Source of the DNA: Streptomyces sulfonofaciens
Lineage (GTDB): Bacteria > Actinomycetota > Actinomycetes > Streptomycetales > Streptomycetaceae
Length of the DNA stretch: 64,000 nucleotides
Direction of reading: 5' to 3'
Assembly (NCBI RefSeq): GCF_014656295.1
Contig: NZ_BNCD01000001.1
Location: 496,001 to 560,000 of the forward strand
The stretch's first letter is position 1. Every line of letters starts with the position of its first letter. Below the pieces are notes generated by a model, which ran no database searches, had not been told where the DNA came from, and saw only the letters and a list, made by a program, of their open reading frames with translations. Positions 1 to 14,817 of this stretch are shown piece by piece. The translations under genes were made by a program, and so were the position numbers.

Positions 1-336
1 CGCCAGGATGGGAAGACACGAGGAGAGCGGGTTGGTGCCCGTCTCCTTGTAGAGCTTCATCATCTCTTCGGACTGACGCTGCTTGTCGCTCTTGTAGCGC
101 TCCTGGATCTTCTTCATCTCAGGCTGGAGCGTCTGCATGGCGCGGGTCGCCTTGATCTGCTTCACGAAGAGCGGGATCAGGCAGATCCGGATCAAAACCA
201 CCAGGGACACGATGGACAGGCCCCAGGCCAGCCCCGTATCGGCGCCGAAGATCGCACCGAACAGCGTGTGGAACTGAACGATGACCCAAGAGACGGGTGT
301 CGTGATGAAGCTGAACAAGCTGGCAATCGTGTCCAC
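1..336 (-). CDS. yidC: Membrane protein insertase YidC (N-terminal part)
   Basis: YidC/Oxa1-type insertase that places proteins in the cytoplasmic membrane, alone or with SecYEG. Translation from the GTG at 336 gives [17 protein letters not shown], then a hydrophobic segment and the conserved stretch with [21 protein letters not shown], matching the first transmembrane helix and start of the cytoplasmic hairpin of actinobacterial YidC. The gene runs off the left edge, so only about 112 residues are visible. It lies 3 bp after yidD in the usual rpmH-rnpA-yidD-yidC order. Identification rests on the visible part plus synteny. Confidence 0.93.
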   Translation of the reverse strand, partial: MDTIASLFSFITTPVSWVIVQFHTLFGAIFGADTGLAWGLSIVSLVVLIRICLIPLFVKQIKATRAMQTLQPEMKKIQERYKSDKQRQSEEMMKLYKETGTNPLSSCLPILA

Positions 337-339
337 TAA

Positions 340-702
340 TCAGGCTCCTTGAGCATGGGTCGGGGTCTCGGCGACCCGGCTCTGGGTCTCGGCGGGGTGG
401 TGGTCCCCGGAAGGCTCGCCGGCGGCGGAAGGCCCGCCCCTGCGTGTACGCCAGGCGTCACGCAGCATCTCGTGCCATCGTGGACGCTTACGCGGCGGGA
501 CGTGATCCACGCCACCCGGCGACCAGGGATTGCACCGCAGGATGCGCCAGGCGGTGAGCGCCGTGCCTTTGACCGCGCCATGCCGGTCGATGGCCGCGTA
601 GCCGTAGTGGGAACACGACGGGTAGTACTTGCACACCGGTCCCAGCAGTGGGCTGATGGTCCACTGGTACAACTTGATCAGGGCAAGTAGTGGGTACTTC
701 AT
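340..702 (-). CDS. yidD: Membrane protein insertion efficiency factor YidD
   Basis: Small membrane-associated YidD-family protein (120 aa) that assists YidC-dependent insertion. The family signature is clear: an N-terminal amphipathic helix, then [19 protein letters not shown] and [16 protein letters not shown] with the conserved Cys residues. The last 40 residues are a polar low-complexity tail, common in Streptomyces. The ATG at 702 overlaps the rnpA stop (ATGA), which suggests translational coupling, and its own stop is 3 bp before yidC. Confidence 0.95.
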   Translation of the reverse strand: MKYPLLALIKLYQWTISPLLGPVCKYYPSCSHYGYAAIDRHGAVKGTALTAWRILRCNPWSPGGVDHVPPRKRPRWHEMLRDAWRTRRGGPSAAGEPSGDHHPAETQSRVAETPTHAQGA

Positions 703-1070
703 CGCGCACCCCCTCCCAGCAATCGCTGAAGAGCGGCGTCCAGGTCTCGGGCCAACTGTGCGTGATCGGCGTCGCCCGCACCGGGCAGCGCTCGCACGAC
801 TACCAGGCTACCGGGCGGCAGAAAAGCCACTCTGTCGCGCATCAGATGGCGAAGCCTGCGCTTCACTGTGTTCCGTATCACCGCTCCGCCCACGGCTTTG
901 CTCACGACGAAACCCGCACGGGCCGGGGGAACACTTTCCCCGGCCGCGTGCGGGTCCGTGACACCGCTGCGGAGGTGGACGACGAGGAGCGGGCGCCCGG
1001 CCCGGCGTCCCCGGCGTACCGCGGTCGCGAAGTCCTCGGGCCGCCTCAGCCGATGCTCGGTAGGCAGCAC
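699..1070 (-). CDS. rnpA: Ribonuclease P protein component
   Basis: Protein subunit (123 aa) of RNase P, which with the RNA subunit removes 5' leaders from pre-tRNAs. It begins [20 protein letters not shown] from a GTG and has the RnpA signature around [20 protein letters not shown] with the RNR-like basic helix. It lies 27 bp after rpmH and overlaps yidD by 4 bp, as expected for the actinobacterial rpmH operon. Confidence 0.95.
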   Translation of the reverse strand: MLPTEHRLRRPEDFATAVRRGRRAGRPLLVVHLRSGVTDPHAAGESVPPARAGFVVSKAVGGAVIRNTVKRRLRHLMRDRVAFLPPGSLVVVRALPGAGDADHAQLARDLDAALQRLLGGGAR

Positions 1071-1097
1071 GGCGACATCGGCCTCGGCTCAGCCGGC

Positions 1098-1235
1098 TCA
1101 GGCCGACAGACGGGCGCGACCCTTGCTGCGGCGGGAGGCGATGATCGCGCGACCGGCACGGGTGCGCATACGAAGCCGGAAGCCGTGGGTCTTCGCGCGA
1201 CGACGGTTGTTCGGCTGGAAGGTGCGCTTACTCAC
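1098..1235 (-). CDS. rpmH: 50S ribosomal protein L34
   Basis: Very basic 45-residue protein of the large ribosomal subunit. The reverse complement from the GTG at 1235 reads [20 protein letters not shown] and ends in SKGRARLSA, the near-invariant L34 sequence. It is the first gene of the leftward rpmH-rnpA-yidD-yidC operon and is transcribed divergently from dnaA. Confidence 0.97.
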   Translation of the reverse strand: MSKRTFQPNNRRRAKTHGFRLRMRTRAGRAIIASRRSKGRARLSA

Positions 1236-1682
1236 TCGGGGGCTCCAGAGATGATGTCGTTGGATGGCGGGTGTCGCCTGGCTGTCACCGTGCGCCCACG
1301 AGTAGCTCGCTTACGCCCGAGTGCACCGCTTCCCGATCACTCTGCGTGATCTATGCCCTTCGGAGGCAGGCGGCAGCAGCCATCGACAACTCGACCTCGT
1401 AACGGTACGGCGGCCCGGGCCACTCGGTCAAACCAGCGGCCTCGGTGCGGGCGAAGCGCAGACTGCGAGACACTGTGCACAGCCTGTGGACAACAACTTG
1501 AACCGTACGGGCGCCCTGACTACCGTGACTGGACTCCGATTCGTCCCTTCCACGACCCGTCGCCCCCGTCCTGCCATCCGTCAGGATCCCCACGGTCCGA
1601 GTCCCTTCCGGGCCCCTCAAGATTTTCTTCCGACCCGTCCCAAGAACCACACCTTCGTGGGACCTGTGAGAGAGCGTGCCCT
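1236..1682. promoter_or_regulatory. rpmH/dnaA divergent promoter region with two DnaA boxes
   Basis: This 447-bp gap separates the divergent rpmH and dnaA genes. TGTGGACAA at 1485-1493 is a perfect inverted TTGTCCACA DnaA box. A weaker one, TGTGCACAG, lies 2 bp away at 1474-1482. Directly downstream is a plausible vegetative promoter for dnaA, TTGAAC at 1498-1503 and TACCGT at 1521-1526 with 17 bp between. Paired boxes next to the -35 fit the autoregulation of dnaA known in Streptomyces. The promoter assignment is by inspection only, and the 150-bp leader before dnaA shows no other obvious element. Confidence 0.7.
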
Positions 1683-3635
1683 GTGGCTGATGTACCTGCC
1701 GATCTTGCCGCAGTGTGGCCACGGGTCCTCGAACAGCTCCTCGGTGAGGGACGGGGCCACCGGGAGCCCAGCGTCGAGGCGAAGGACGAGCACTGGATCA
1801 GGCGCTGCCAGCCCCTGGCGCTGGTGGCGGACACGGCCCTGCTTGCCGTGCCGAACGAGTTCGCGAAGGGCGTACTGGAGGGCAGGCTCGCACCGGTCGT
1901 CAGCGACACCCTGAGCCGCGAGTGCGGCCGCCCGATCCGGATCGCCATCACGGTCGACGACTCCGCGGGCGAGCCTCCGTCGCCGGCCGCCCAGCACCCC
2001 GTCCCGCAGCAGCGCTACGAGGAGCCGGAGCTGCCGCCGCGTCCCGACCAGCTCCCCACCGCCCGCCCGGCATACCCGGAGCAGTACGAGCGCCGCGAGC
2101 CCGGCGGCTGGCCACGCCCCGGGGACGACTTCTCCTGGCAGCAGCCCCGGCTCGGCTTCCCCGAACGGGACCCGTACGCGACCACGCCGCACCAGGCGGG
2201 GCACGACTACCGGCCGGGGCCCGCCGAGCGCTCCCCGTACGAGCCGGGCCGCCCCCCGTACGAGAGCGAGCGGCCCGGCTACGACCAGGAGCGGGCGCCG
2301 TACGACCAGGACCGGCAGACCTACGACCGCGATCGGCAGCCGTACGATCCCGACCGGCAGGCGTACGAGCAGCAGCGTGCCGACTACGAGTCGCAGCGCC
2401 CCGACTACGAAGGTCGCTCCGACTACGTCCAGCGCGGTGACCGTTCCGAGCGGCCGGAGCCGCCGTCCGTCGGCATGCGCGGGCCGGGCATGCCCGGCGG
2501 AGTGCGCGGCGGAGGCCCGGTCGGTTCCGTGCTGCCGGCGTCCAGTGGCGCGCCGGGGCCGCTCGCCGCGCAGCCCGCACCCGCGACGGGTCCCGGCGAG
2601 CCGACCGCCCGGCTGAACCCCAAGTACCTCTTCGACACCTTCGTGATCGGTGCCTCGAACCGTTTCGCGCACGCCGCCGCGGTGGCCGTCGCGGAGGCTC
2701 CTGCCAAGGCGTACAACCCGTTGTTCATCTACGGGGAGTCCGGTCTCGGCAAGACGCACCTCCTGCACGCCATCGGCCACTACGCCCGCAGTCTCTACCC
2801 GGGGACACGGGTGCGGTACGTGAGCTCGGAGGAGTTCACGAACGAGTTCATCAACTCCATCCGGGACGGCAAGGGCGACAGCTTCCGCAAGCGCTACCGG
2901 GAGATGGACATCCTGCTCGTCGACGACATCCAGTTCCTCGCGGACAAGGAGTCGACGCAGGAGGAGTTCTTCCACACCTTCAACACGCTCCACAACGCGA
3001 ACAAACAGATCGTGCTGTCCTCGGATCGCCCGCCCAAACAGTTGGTGACCCTGGAGGACCGGCTGCGCAACCGCTTCGAGTGGGGTCTGATCACGGACGT
3101 CCAGCCGCCCGAGCTGGAGACCCGGATCGCCATCCTCCGCAAGAAGGCGGTCCAGGAGCAGTTGAACGCGCCGCCGGAGGTGCTGGAGTTCATCGCGTCC
3201 CGCATCTCGCGGAACATCCGCGAGCTCGAGGGCGCACTGATCCGGGTCACCGCGTTCGCCTCGCTCAACCGGCAGCCCGTGGACCTCGGTCTCACGGAGA
3301 TCGTCCTCAAGGACCTCATCCCGGGCGGGGAGGACGCGTCCCCGGAGATCACGGCGACGGCGATCATGGGGGCCACGGCGGACTACTTCGGCCTCACCGT
3401 CGAGGACCTGTGCGGCTCGTCGCGGAGCAGGGTGCTGGTGACCGCGCGCCAGATCGCCATGTACCTGTGCCGGGAACTCACGGACCTGTCCCTGCCCAAG
3501 ATCGGCGCACAGTTCGGCGGCCGCGACCACACGACGGTGATGCACGCCGACCGGAAGATCCGGGCGCTGATGGCCGAGCGCCGGTCGATCTACAACCAGG
3601 TGACGGAACTCACCAACCGCATCAAGAACGGCTGA
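1683..3635 (+). CDS. dnaA: Chromosomal replication initiator protein DnaA
   Basis: AAA+ initiator (650 aa) that binds the DnaA boxes of oriC and unwinds the origin. The GTG at 1683 gives [20 protein letters not shown], the usual Streptomyces N-terminus; the frame is open further upstream but that part is not protein-like. Domain I spans about residues 1-90. Domain II (about 95-310) is long, charged and repetitive. Domain III has Walker [10 protein letters not shown] and Walker [11 protein letters not shown]. The C-terminal DNA-binding domain has the DnaA signature [20 protein letters not shown]. Domain II is far longer than in E. coli, as is typical of Streptomyces. Confidence 0.97.
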   Translation: MADVPADLAAVWPRVLEQLLGEGRGHREPSVEAKDEHWIRRCQPLALVADTALLAVPNEFAKGVLEGRLAPVVSDTLSRECGRPIRIAITVDDSAGEPPSPAAQHPVPQQRYEEPELPPRPDQLPTARPAYPEQYERREPGGWPRPGDDFSWQQPRLGFPERDPYATTPHQAGHDYRPGPAERSPYEPGRPPYESERPGYDQERAPYDQDRQTYDRDRQPYDPDRQAYEQQRADYESQRPDYEGRSDYVQRGDRSERPEPPSVGMRGPGMPGGVRGGGPVGSVLPASSGAPGPLAAQPAPATGPGEPTARLNPKYLFDTFVIGASNRFAHAAAVAVAEAPAKAYNPLFIYGESGLGKTHLLHAIGHYARSLYPGTRVRYVSSEEFTNEFINSIRDGKGDSFRKRYREMDILLVDDIQFLADKESTQEEFFHTFNTLHNANKQIVLSSDRPPKQLVTLEDRLRNRFEWGLITDVQPPELETRIAILRKKAVQEQLNAPPEVLEFIASRISRNIRELEGALIRVTAFASLNRQPVDLGLTEIVLKDLIPGGEDASPEITATAIMGATADYFGLTVEDLCGSSRSRVLVTARQIAMYLCRELTDLSLPKIGAQFGGRDHTTVMHADRKIRALMAERRSIYNQVTELTNRIKNG

Positions 3636-4238
3636 CCTCACGCTTCACGGACGGCCCCGCCGGCCCTGTCTCGCCGGCCCTGTCTCGCCGGCCCTGTCTC
3701 GCCGGCCCCGCCACGTAAGCCCTGCCGCGTCATCCGGAGTGGCGGGGGCGAGCGCCGGTGTGCCGGCATGCCGTCGGCCGGGCCTGCCGCCCGTCGTCCG
3801 GGGTCCCCGCTTCGCCGGGGGCGGGCCCGGCCGGGCGCCGCCGCGGCCCGTCCGCAGGCCCGCCCGGCCCAGTCCCCCCGCAGCCCCGCCCGGTCCCGCC
3901 CCGCCCGGCCCGGTCCTGTCCGGCCCGGTCCTGTCCGGCCTGCGACCTGACCGGTGTCGCCGCCCGTGCCGCCGCCCAGTACGCCCTCCCGCACCGGACA
4001 GGGCTCCCTCGTCCGCGTCCCGCAGCCGGCGCCCTCGCCCCCTCCGCAACGTGGCCCGCGAGCAGGGCGGCCCCCGCGCCCCCCTGCGACCCGCCCCGGT
4101 CACCGACCATCCGCCCGACGCCAGTGCCGGACGCCACCGCCGGACGGCACGCGCGCGGGCCCGGGAGCGCGTGCAGGACGCACAGGGCCTGCGGAGTCCC
4201 GTCGCAGCCCCGTCGGAGCCCGCGCCGCTCCGTTCGAT
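3636..4238. repeat. GC-rich repetitive spacer between dnaA and oriC
   Basis: About 600 bp without DnaA boxes or a convincing gene. It opens with three and a half direct copies of a 15-bp unit (CCGGCCCTGTCTCGC) at about 3658-3710. A pyrimidine-rich tract follows at about 3840-3950 with repeated CCCGGTCCTGTCCGG. Open frames here are long only because of GC content and read as Pro/Arg/Ala low complexity. It makes the dnaA-dnaN interval about 1.43 kb. Confidence 0.6.
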
Positions 4239-4831
4239 TTCCCCACAGGTCACGGGTGTTCTCCACAGATCCGGGGACTTTTTCCCGTCCACACCCTGGG
4301 GAGGGCGAAGTTGTCCAGACCGTGTCCACAGGCGCGCCTGCCGAAGATCCTCCATGCCAGGTCACCGGGCTGTGGATTCGTGGACAGAGGCTCTCCACAG
4401 ACTGTGGACGACGCCGCTGTCCACAGTGCCGCGCGATCGTTGTCCACCGCCCGCCCACAGGCTGGGGACGGTTGTCCCCAGCCTTTCCCCGCTTCTCCAC
4501 ACGGCTGTCCACTGTTCGGCAACACAACGCGCCTTCTCACCGGGTCGAGTGAAAGGCGTCACATCGATGCGCCGGCATGGCCTGTGGGGAACCTGGGTAA
4601 ACCTGGGGACGCCGCTGGGGAGAAGTGGCCCCTGCCTGTGCATCGGGTGTGCAGAACTTTTCCCCGTCCACAGAAGCACCGGGTTGTCCACGGGCACCGC
4701 CCACAGGCCCGGTGGACAAAATTCGCTCTCTGAGCTGCGGAAACAGGGTTATCCACGGTTTCCACAAGCCCTACTACTACCCCCACTTGGAGAGAGCGAG
4801 GAATCCGTTTCGAAGTGGGGGCTGTGCACAA
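4239..4831. other. oriC: Chromosomal origin of replication (oriC) with about 20 DnaA boxes
   Basis: The dnaA-dnaN intergenic region holds a dense array of 9-mers close to TTGTCCACA, the Streptomyces DnaA box. Boxes I can place include 4259-4267, 4285-4293, 4311-4319, 4322-4330, 4371-4379, 4391-4399, 4403-4411, 4417-4425, 4440-4448, 4472-4480, 4493-4501, 4505-4513, 4583-4591, 4664-4672, 4684-4692, 4711-4719, 4749-4757, 4758-4766 and 4823-4831, on both strands. There are two clusters separated by a box-free, less GC-rich stretch at about 4514-4582, as in the S. lividans/coelicolor origin. I did not identify the unwinding element with certainty. Confidence 0.95.
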
Positions 4832-5066
4832 CTCGCGGCTCGCGGCGACACGACACCCCGGCACCGACGGGCATGACTTGACCCCGACGGGCTCCTACTG
4901 TCAGTGCTGTGCGTCAGACTGTTCCCCGGTGTCCTTCCCCGTACGGGACGAGCCGACACCGAGTCAGACGGCAGACGGCAACCAGAGGGCACACGCCGGC
5001 GCGGCAAGGGCCGGCAACAGCGAGAGCGGCCGGCACGCGGCCGGCAACAGCAGGAGGCGGCTTACG

Positions 5067-6197
5067 GTGAAGATCCGGGTGGAACGCGACGTACTCGCGG
5101 AGGCAGTGGCCTGGGCGGCGCGCAGCCTCCCGGCCCGTCCGCCGGCGCCTGTCCTCGCCGGCCTGCTGCTGAAGGCCGAGGACGGCGCGCTGAGCCTCTC
5201 CAGCTTCGACTACGAGGTCTCGGCCCGGGTCTCCGTGGAGGCCGAGGTGGAGGAGGAGGGCACCGTCCTCGTCTCGGGCCGCCTGCTCGCCGACATCTGC
5301 CGCGCCCTCCCGAACCGCCCCGTGGAGATCTCCACAGACGGTGTACGGGCGACCGTCGTCTGCGGTTCCTCGCGCTTCACCCTGCACACCCTGCCCGTGG
5401 AGGAGTACCCGGCGCTGCCGCAGATGCCGTCCGCGACCGGCACCGTGCCCGGTGAGGTCTTCGCCTCGGCCGCCTCCCAGGTGGCCATCGCCGCCGGCCG
5501 CGACGACACCCTCCCGGTGCTCACGGGCGTCCGGATCGAGATCGAGGGCGACACCGTCACGCTGGCGTCCACCGACCGCTACCGCTTCGCCGTCCGCGAG
5601 TTCCTGTGGAAGCCGGAGGCGGCCGACGCCTCCGCCGTCGCCCTGGTCCCCGCCAAGACGCTCCTGGACACCGCCAAGGCGCTCACCAGCGGCGACAGCG
5701 TCACCATCGCGCTGTCCGGCTCCGGCGCGGGCGAGGGCCTGATCGGTTTCGAGGGCGCCGGCCGCCGTACCACCACCCGGCTGCTCGAAGGCGACCTGCC
5801 GAAGTACCGCACCCTCTTCCCGACGGAGTTCAACTCGGTCGCGGTCATCGAGACCGCCCCCTTCGTGGAGGCCGTCAAGCGCGTGGCCCTGGTGGCGGAG
5901 CGGAACACCCCGGTCCGGCTCAGCTTCGAGCAGGGCGTGCTCACCCTGGAGGCGGGCTCCAGCGACGACGCACAGGCTGTGGAAAGGGTCGACGCCCAAC
6001 TGGAGGGCGATGACATCTCCATCGCCTTCAACCCGACGTTCCTGCTGGACGGCCTCAGCGCCATCGACTCGCCGGTCGCCCAGCTCTCCTTCACCACCTC
6101 CACCAAGCCAGCCCTGCTCAGCGGCAAACCCGCCGTGGACGCCGAGGCCGACGACGCGTACAAGTACCTGATCATGCCGGTGCGCCTGTCGGGCTGA
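5067..6197 (+). CDS. dnaN: DNA polymerase III beta subunit (sliding clamp)
   Basis: Ring-shaped processivity clamp (376 aa) that tethers DNA polymerase III to the template and recruits repair partners. The GTG at 5067, preceded by AGGAGG at 5052-5057, gives VKIRVERDVLAEAVAWAARS, the standard actinobacterial N-terminus; the open frame upstream runs through the leader. Three clamp domains are visible, including LPVLTGVRIEIEGD and the C-terminal YLIMPVRLSG, which contributes to the partner-binding pocket. First gene downstream of oriC. Confidence 0.97.
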   Translation: MKIRVERDVLAEAVAWAARSLPARPPAPVLAGLLLKAEDGALSLSSFDYEVSARVSVEAEVEEEGTVLVSGRLLADICRALPNRPVEISTDGVRATVVCGSSRFTLHTLPVEEYPALPQMPSATGTVPGEVFASAASQVAIAAGRDDTLPVLTGVRIEIEGDTVTLASTDRYRFAVREFLWKPEAADASAVALVPAKTLLDTAKALTSGDSVTIALSGSGAGEGLIGFEGAGRRTTTRLLEGDLPKYRTLFPTEFNSVAVIETAPFVEAVKRVALVAERNTPVRLSFEQGVLTLEAGSSDDAQAVERVDAQLEGDDISIAFNPTFLLDGLSAIDSPVAQLSFTTSTKPALLSGKPAVDAEADDAYKYLIMPVRLSG

Positions 6198-6326
6198 GCG
6201 GCCCCTCCCGGCCACGCGAGTGACGCCTGAGCGGCTGAGCCCACAGGTGTGCACGGAGGGCCGGGCGTAGGCTCGAAGGCGGGTACGCAAGTGCCGCAAC
6301 GCGACGTCGCTACTTAAGGAACACTG

Positions 6327-7202
6327 ATGGAGCTCGGTCTCGTCGGCCTCGGCAAGATGGGCGGCAACATGCGTGAGCGCATCCGCCGCGCCGGCCACAC
6401 CGTCATCGGCTACGACCGCAACCCGGATCTCTCCGATGTCGGCAGTCTGGAGGAGCTGGTGGGCCGGCTCGAAGGCCCCCGCGTGGTCTGGGTGATGGTC
6501 CCCGCCGGCGCCCCGACGCAGGCAACCATAGACGAGCTGGCCGGCCTCCTGGAGCCCGGTGACGTCGTCGTGGACGGCGGCAACTCCCGCTGGACCGACG
6601 ACGAGAAGCACGCCGTGGAACTCGGCCTCAAGCGCATCGGCTTCGTGGACTGCGGCGTCTCCGGCGGCGTCTGGGGCCTGGAGAACGGCTACGCCCTCAT
6701 GTACGGCGGTGACGAGAAGGACGTCGCCAAGGTGCAGCCCGTCTTCGACGCCCTCAAGCCGGAGGGCGAGTTCGGCGCGGTGCACGCCGGCAAGGTCGGT
6801 GCGGGCCACTTCGCCAAGATGGTCCACAACGGCATCGAGTACGCCATGATGCAGGCCTTCGCCGAGGGCTGGGAGCTGCTGGAGGCCGTCCACTCGGTGA
6901 CCGACGTACGCGAGGTCTTCCGCTCCTGGCAGTCCGGCACCGTCATCCGCTCCTGGCTGCTCGACCTCGCCGTCAACGCCCTCGACGAGGACGAGCACCT
7001 GAAGGGCCTCAAGGGTTTCGCACACGACTCCGGCGAGGGCAGGTGGACGGTCGAGGCCGCCATCGACAACGCCGTCCCGCTGCCCGCCATCACCGCCTCC
7101 CTCTTCGCCCGCTTCGCCTCCCGCCAGGAGGACTCCCCGCAGATGAAGATGATCGCCGCGCTGCGCAACCAGTTCGGCGGCCACGAGGTCGAGAAGAGCT
7201 GA
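6327..7202 (+). CDS. gnd: 6-phosphogluconate dehydrogenase, decarboxylating (short form)
   Basis: Oxidises 6-phosphogluconate to ribulose 5-phosphate and CO2 in the pentose phosphate pathway. The 291-aa protein has an N-terminal Rossmann motif GLVGLGKMGGNM, the substrate-binding DGGNSRWTDD and CGVSGGVWGLENG, and the catalytic-helix region GHFAKMVHNGIEYAMMQ. It belongs to the short (about 300 aa) form, which lacks the second half of the C-terminal domain of the 470-aa enzyme; this form is often NAD-dependent, but cofactor use cannot be settled here. Its position between dnaN and recF is a Streptomyces trait. Confidence 0.93.
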   Translation: MELGLVGLGKMGGNMRERIRRAGHTVIGYDRNPDLSDVGSLEELVGRLEGPRVVWVMVPAGAPTQATIDELAGLLEPGDVVVDGGNSRWTDDEKHAVELGLKRIGFVDCGVSGGVWGLENGYALMYGGDEKDVAKVQPVFDALKPEGEFGAVHAGKVGAGHFAKMVHNGIEYAMMQAFAEGWELLEAVHSVTDVREVFRSWQSGTVIRSWLLDLAVNALDEDEHLKGLKGFAHDSGEGRWTVEAAIDNAVPLPAITASLFARFASRQEDSPQMKMIAALRNQFGGHEVEKS

Positions 7203-7410
7203 CCCCGGCGCGCGCCACGGCAGGTCCGGACCGACCGCCACGGCAGGTCCGGACCGACCGCCACGGCAGGTCCGGACCGCGCAGGGGCGCGTGTGCCGTA
7301 CGGGCCCTGCGCCTGCCACCATCAGCGCACACAGCAGCGCGCACCCGGCAACCAGCACCCAGTTGTACCCGTAGTACTCCGTGACACCAGGGGGAGGTCG
7401 GCGTCCGACC
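7203..7410. repeat. Three 23-bp tandem repeats between gnd and recF
   Basis: Three exact copies of a 23-bp unit beginning GCCACGGCAGGTCCGGACCG start at 7214, 7237 and 7260. On the minus strand the unit reads CGGTCCGGACCTGCCGTGGC, sharing the CCGTGGCGGTCGG junction with the degenerate repeats near 21.6 kb. The array follows gnd directly, and the recF ribosome-binding site GGGGAGG (7391-7397) lies at the far end. Function unknown. Confidence 0.75.
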
Positions 7411-8640
7411 ATGCACCTCACGCATCTGTCGCTCGCCGACTTCCGCTCGTACGCCCAGGTCGACGTGGCACTCGACCCGGGCGTCACGGCCTTCGTGGGC
7501 CCCAACGGCCAGGGCAAGACCAACCTCGTCGAAGCGGTCGGCTATCTGGCGACGCTCGGCAGCCACCGGGTCTCCTCGGACGCGCCGCTGGTCCGCATGG
7601 GAGCGGAGCGCGCGGTGGTCCGGGCCGCGGTGCGCCAGGGCGAGCGCCGGCAACTGGTCGAGCTCGAACTGAACCCCGGCAAGGCCAACCGCGCCCGTAT
7701 CAACAGGTCCTCGCAGGTCAAACCGCGCGATGTGCTCGGCATCGTACGCACGGTGCTGTTCGCGCCGGAGGACCTGGCACTGATCAAGGGCGACCCGGGA
7801 GAGCGCCGGCGGTTCCTCGACGAGCTGATCACGGCGCGGACGCCGCGCATGGCGGGAGTGCGCTCCGACTACGAGCGCGTCCTCAAGCAACGCAACACCC
7901 TCCTGAAATCGGCCGCGCTCGCCCGGCGGCACGGCGGCCGTTCCATGGACCTGTCCACACTGGACGTCTGGGACCAGCACCTCGCGCGCGCGGGCGCGGA
8001 GCTGCTGGCGCAGCGGCTCTCCCTGATCGCCGCACTGCAACCGCTGGCGGACAAGGCGTACGAGCAGCTTGCGCCCGGCGGCGGCCCGGTCACCCTGGAG
8101 TACAAGCCGTCCGCGCCCGGTGGGGCGGAGACCCGCGACGATCTCTTCGAACAGCTCATGGGCGCCCTCGGCGGTGCCCGCAAGCAGGAGATCGAACGAG
8201 GTGTGACGCTGGTGGGCCCGCACCGCGACGACCTCCTCATCAGGCTGGGCCGGCTGCCCGCGAAGGGGTACGCGAGCCACGGAGAGTCCTGGTCCTGCGC
8301 GCTGGCGCTGCGCCTGGCGTCGTACGACCTGCTGCGCGCCGAGGACCCCTGGGCACCACAGCACGGGCCCACCCCCTCGGCGCCGCCCCAGGAGGCCGCA
8401 GCGGACGCGTCCTCCACCGCTTCCACCGCCCCCTCGGCCGAGGGCCGGCGGCCGGGTGAACCGGTGCTGGTGCTCGACGACGTCTTCGCGGAGCTGGACG
8501 CGCGGCGCCGCGAGCGCCTGGCGGAGCTGGTCGCCCCCGGCGAACAGGTACTGGTGACGGCCGCGGTGGACGACGACGTCCCCGCGGTGCTCACCGGGCG
8601 GCGCTACGCGGTCGCCGACGGGACGGTGGAGCGCATATGA
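7411..8640 (+). CDS. recF: DNA replication/repair protein RecF
   Basis: SMC-like ATPase (409 aa) that acts with RecO and RecR to load RecA at gaps. The ATG at 7411 gives [19 protein letters not shown], the RecF N-terminus, and GGGGAGG sits upstream; a GTG at 7381 is in frame but precedes that site. Walker A is GPNGQGKTN, the signature region is [20 protein letters not shown], and Walker B is [13 protein letters not shown]. About 35 residues of Ala/Ser/Thr/Pro-rich sequence are inserted between the signature and Walker B, making it longer than most RecF. It overlaps the next gene by ATGA. Confidence 0.95.
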   Translation: MHLTHLSLADFRSYAQVDVALDPGVTAFVGPNGQGKTNLVEAVGYLATLGSHRVSSDAPLVRMGAERAVVRAAVRQGERRQLVELELNPGKANRARINRSSQVKPRDVLGIVRTVLFAPEDLALIKGDPGERRRFLDELITARTPRMAGVRSDYERVLKQRNTLLKSAALARRHGGRSMDLSTLDVWDQHLARAGAELLAQRLSLIAALQPLADKAYEQLAPGGGPVTLEYKPSAPGGAETRDDLFEQLMGALGGARKQEIERGVTLVGPHRDDLLIRLGRLPAKGYASHGESWSCALALRLASYDLLRAEDPWAPQHGPTPSAPPQEAAADASSTASTAPSAEGRRPGEPVLVLDDVFAELDARRRERLAELVAPGEQVLVTAAVDDDVPAVLTGRRYAVADGTVERI

Positions 8641-9419
8641 GCGACATCACACCGCACGGCGGGCTGCCCGGCGACGGCACGCCCCGGGGCGGCGGGCTGC
8701 CCCTCGGCGGCCGCCCCGCCCCCGGCGGGCTGCCGGGCCGGCCCCCGGAGCCCGGCCGGACCGCGGCACAGGCCCGCGGCACCGGAGCGGAACCGCCGCG
8801 GTCACCCGGACCCACCGAGCCGCCCGCCACCCCCGCCACCTCCTCCATTCCTGCCGTCTCCTCCACATCCCCTTCCATCTCCACATATGCTGCTCCCGTC
8901 GCCCCCGCCGCTCCTGTCCCCACCGGCGTCGACCTCGCGCGGGTCGCGCTGCGGGCCGCCAAGGAGGAGGCACGCGCGCGTGGAGCCCTCGTCCAGCAGA
9001 AGCGGCAGGCGCGCAGGGGCGGCCTCAGGTCCGGCGCGCGGGCCGACGGCCGCGACCCCGTCCCGCTGGGCTCCGCGATCAGCAGGCTGATCACCGACCG
9101 GGCCTGGGAGACACCGGCCGCGGTGGGCGGGGTGATGGGGCGCTGGCCGCAGATCGTCGGCGAGGACCTGGCGCACCACTGCGCACCGCTCTCCTACGAC
9201 GAGGCCCCCGACCAACGGGTGCTGACCGTCCAGTGCGACTCGACGGCCTGGGCGACACAGGTGCGGCTGCTGGCGCCGCAGCTCCTCGCGCGCCTCAACG
9301 CCGACCTGGGACAGGGCACCGTGAAGCGCATCAAGGTGCTGGGACCCCATACGCCCACACGCCGTTTCGGGCCCCTTCGCGCCCCCGGCAGCGTGGGGCC
9401 GCGCGACACCTATGGGTGA
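8637..9419 (+). CDS. dciA: DciA-like DUF721 protein (probable replicative helicase loader)
   Basis: DUF721/DciA proteins load DnaB helicase in bacteria lacking DnaC. The conserved domain occupies about residues 130-245: [20 protein letters not shown], then the KH-like part with [20 protein letters not shown] and [13 protein letters not shown]. The first 100 or so residues are Pro/Gly/Ala/Thr-rich and probably disordered; an internal start cannot be excluded, but the ATG overlaps the recF stop (ATGA), supporting the long form. At 260 aa it is longer than most relatives. The function is inferred from the family. Confidence 0.88.
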   Translation: MSDITPHGGLPGDGTPRGGGLPLGGRPAPGGLPGRPPEPGRTAAQARGTGAEPPRSPGPTEPPATPATSSIPAVSSTSPSISTYAAPVAPAAPVPTGVDLARVALRAAKEEARARGALVQQKRQARRGGLRSGARADGRDPVPLGSAISRLITDRAWETPAAVGGVMGRWPQIVGEDLAHHCAPLSYDEAPDQRVLTVQCDSTAWATQVRLLAPQLLARLNADLGQGTVKRIKVLGPHTPTRRFGPLRAPGSVGPRDTYG

Positions 9420-11979
<2,560 letters not shown>

Positions 11980-11987
11980 CCCGGCAC

Positions 11988-12009
11988 CCGGCCGGCGCGA
12001 GCCGGCCGG
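11988..12009 (+). terminator. Hairpin between gyrB and gyrA
   Basis: CCGGCCGGC (11988-11996) and GCCGGCCGG (12001-12009) form a perfect 9-bp stem with a GCGA loop, 8 bp after the gyrB stop. No T-tract follows and gyrA is only 69 bp from gyrB, so this is more likely an attenuating or mRNA-processing hairpin than a full terminator. Confidence 0.4.
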
Positions 12010-12048
12010 TGACGGATGCGAGAAGTCCGAAAGGATTGAGTTACGGCA

Positions 12049-14799
<2,751 letters not shown>

Positions 14800-14817
14800 G
14801 ACGAGGAGAGAGTCGAC

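Noticed and set aside
1353..1682. N-terminal extension of DnaA from the first open codon
   Set aside because: The extension covers the promoter and DnaA boxes and is unlike DnaA; the GTG at 1683 matches known Streptomyces N-termini.
1617..3641. Long minus-strand open frame opposite dnaA
   Set aside because: Antisense shadow; the plus strand encodes a full DnaA with all motifs.
3739..4881. 380-aa plus-strand open frame across oriC
   Set aside because: It runs through the DnaA-box array and the C-rich spacer; composition is Pro/Arg/Ser with no domain.
7214..7280. CRISPR-like array
   Set aside because: Units are contiguous 23-mers without unique spacers, and there are no cas genes.
4914..7523. 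869-aa minus-strand frame over dnaN and gnd
   Set aside because: Shadow of two clearly identified genes on the plus strand.
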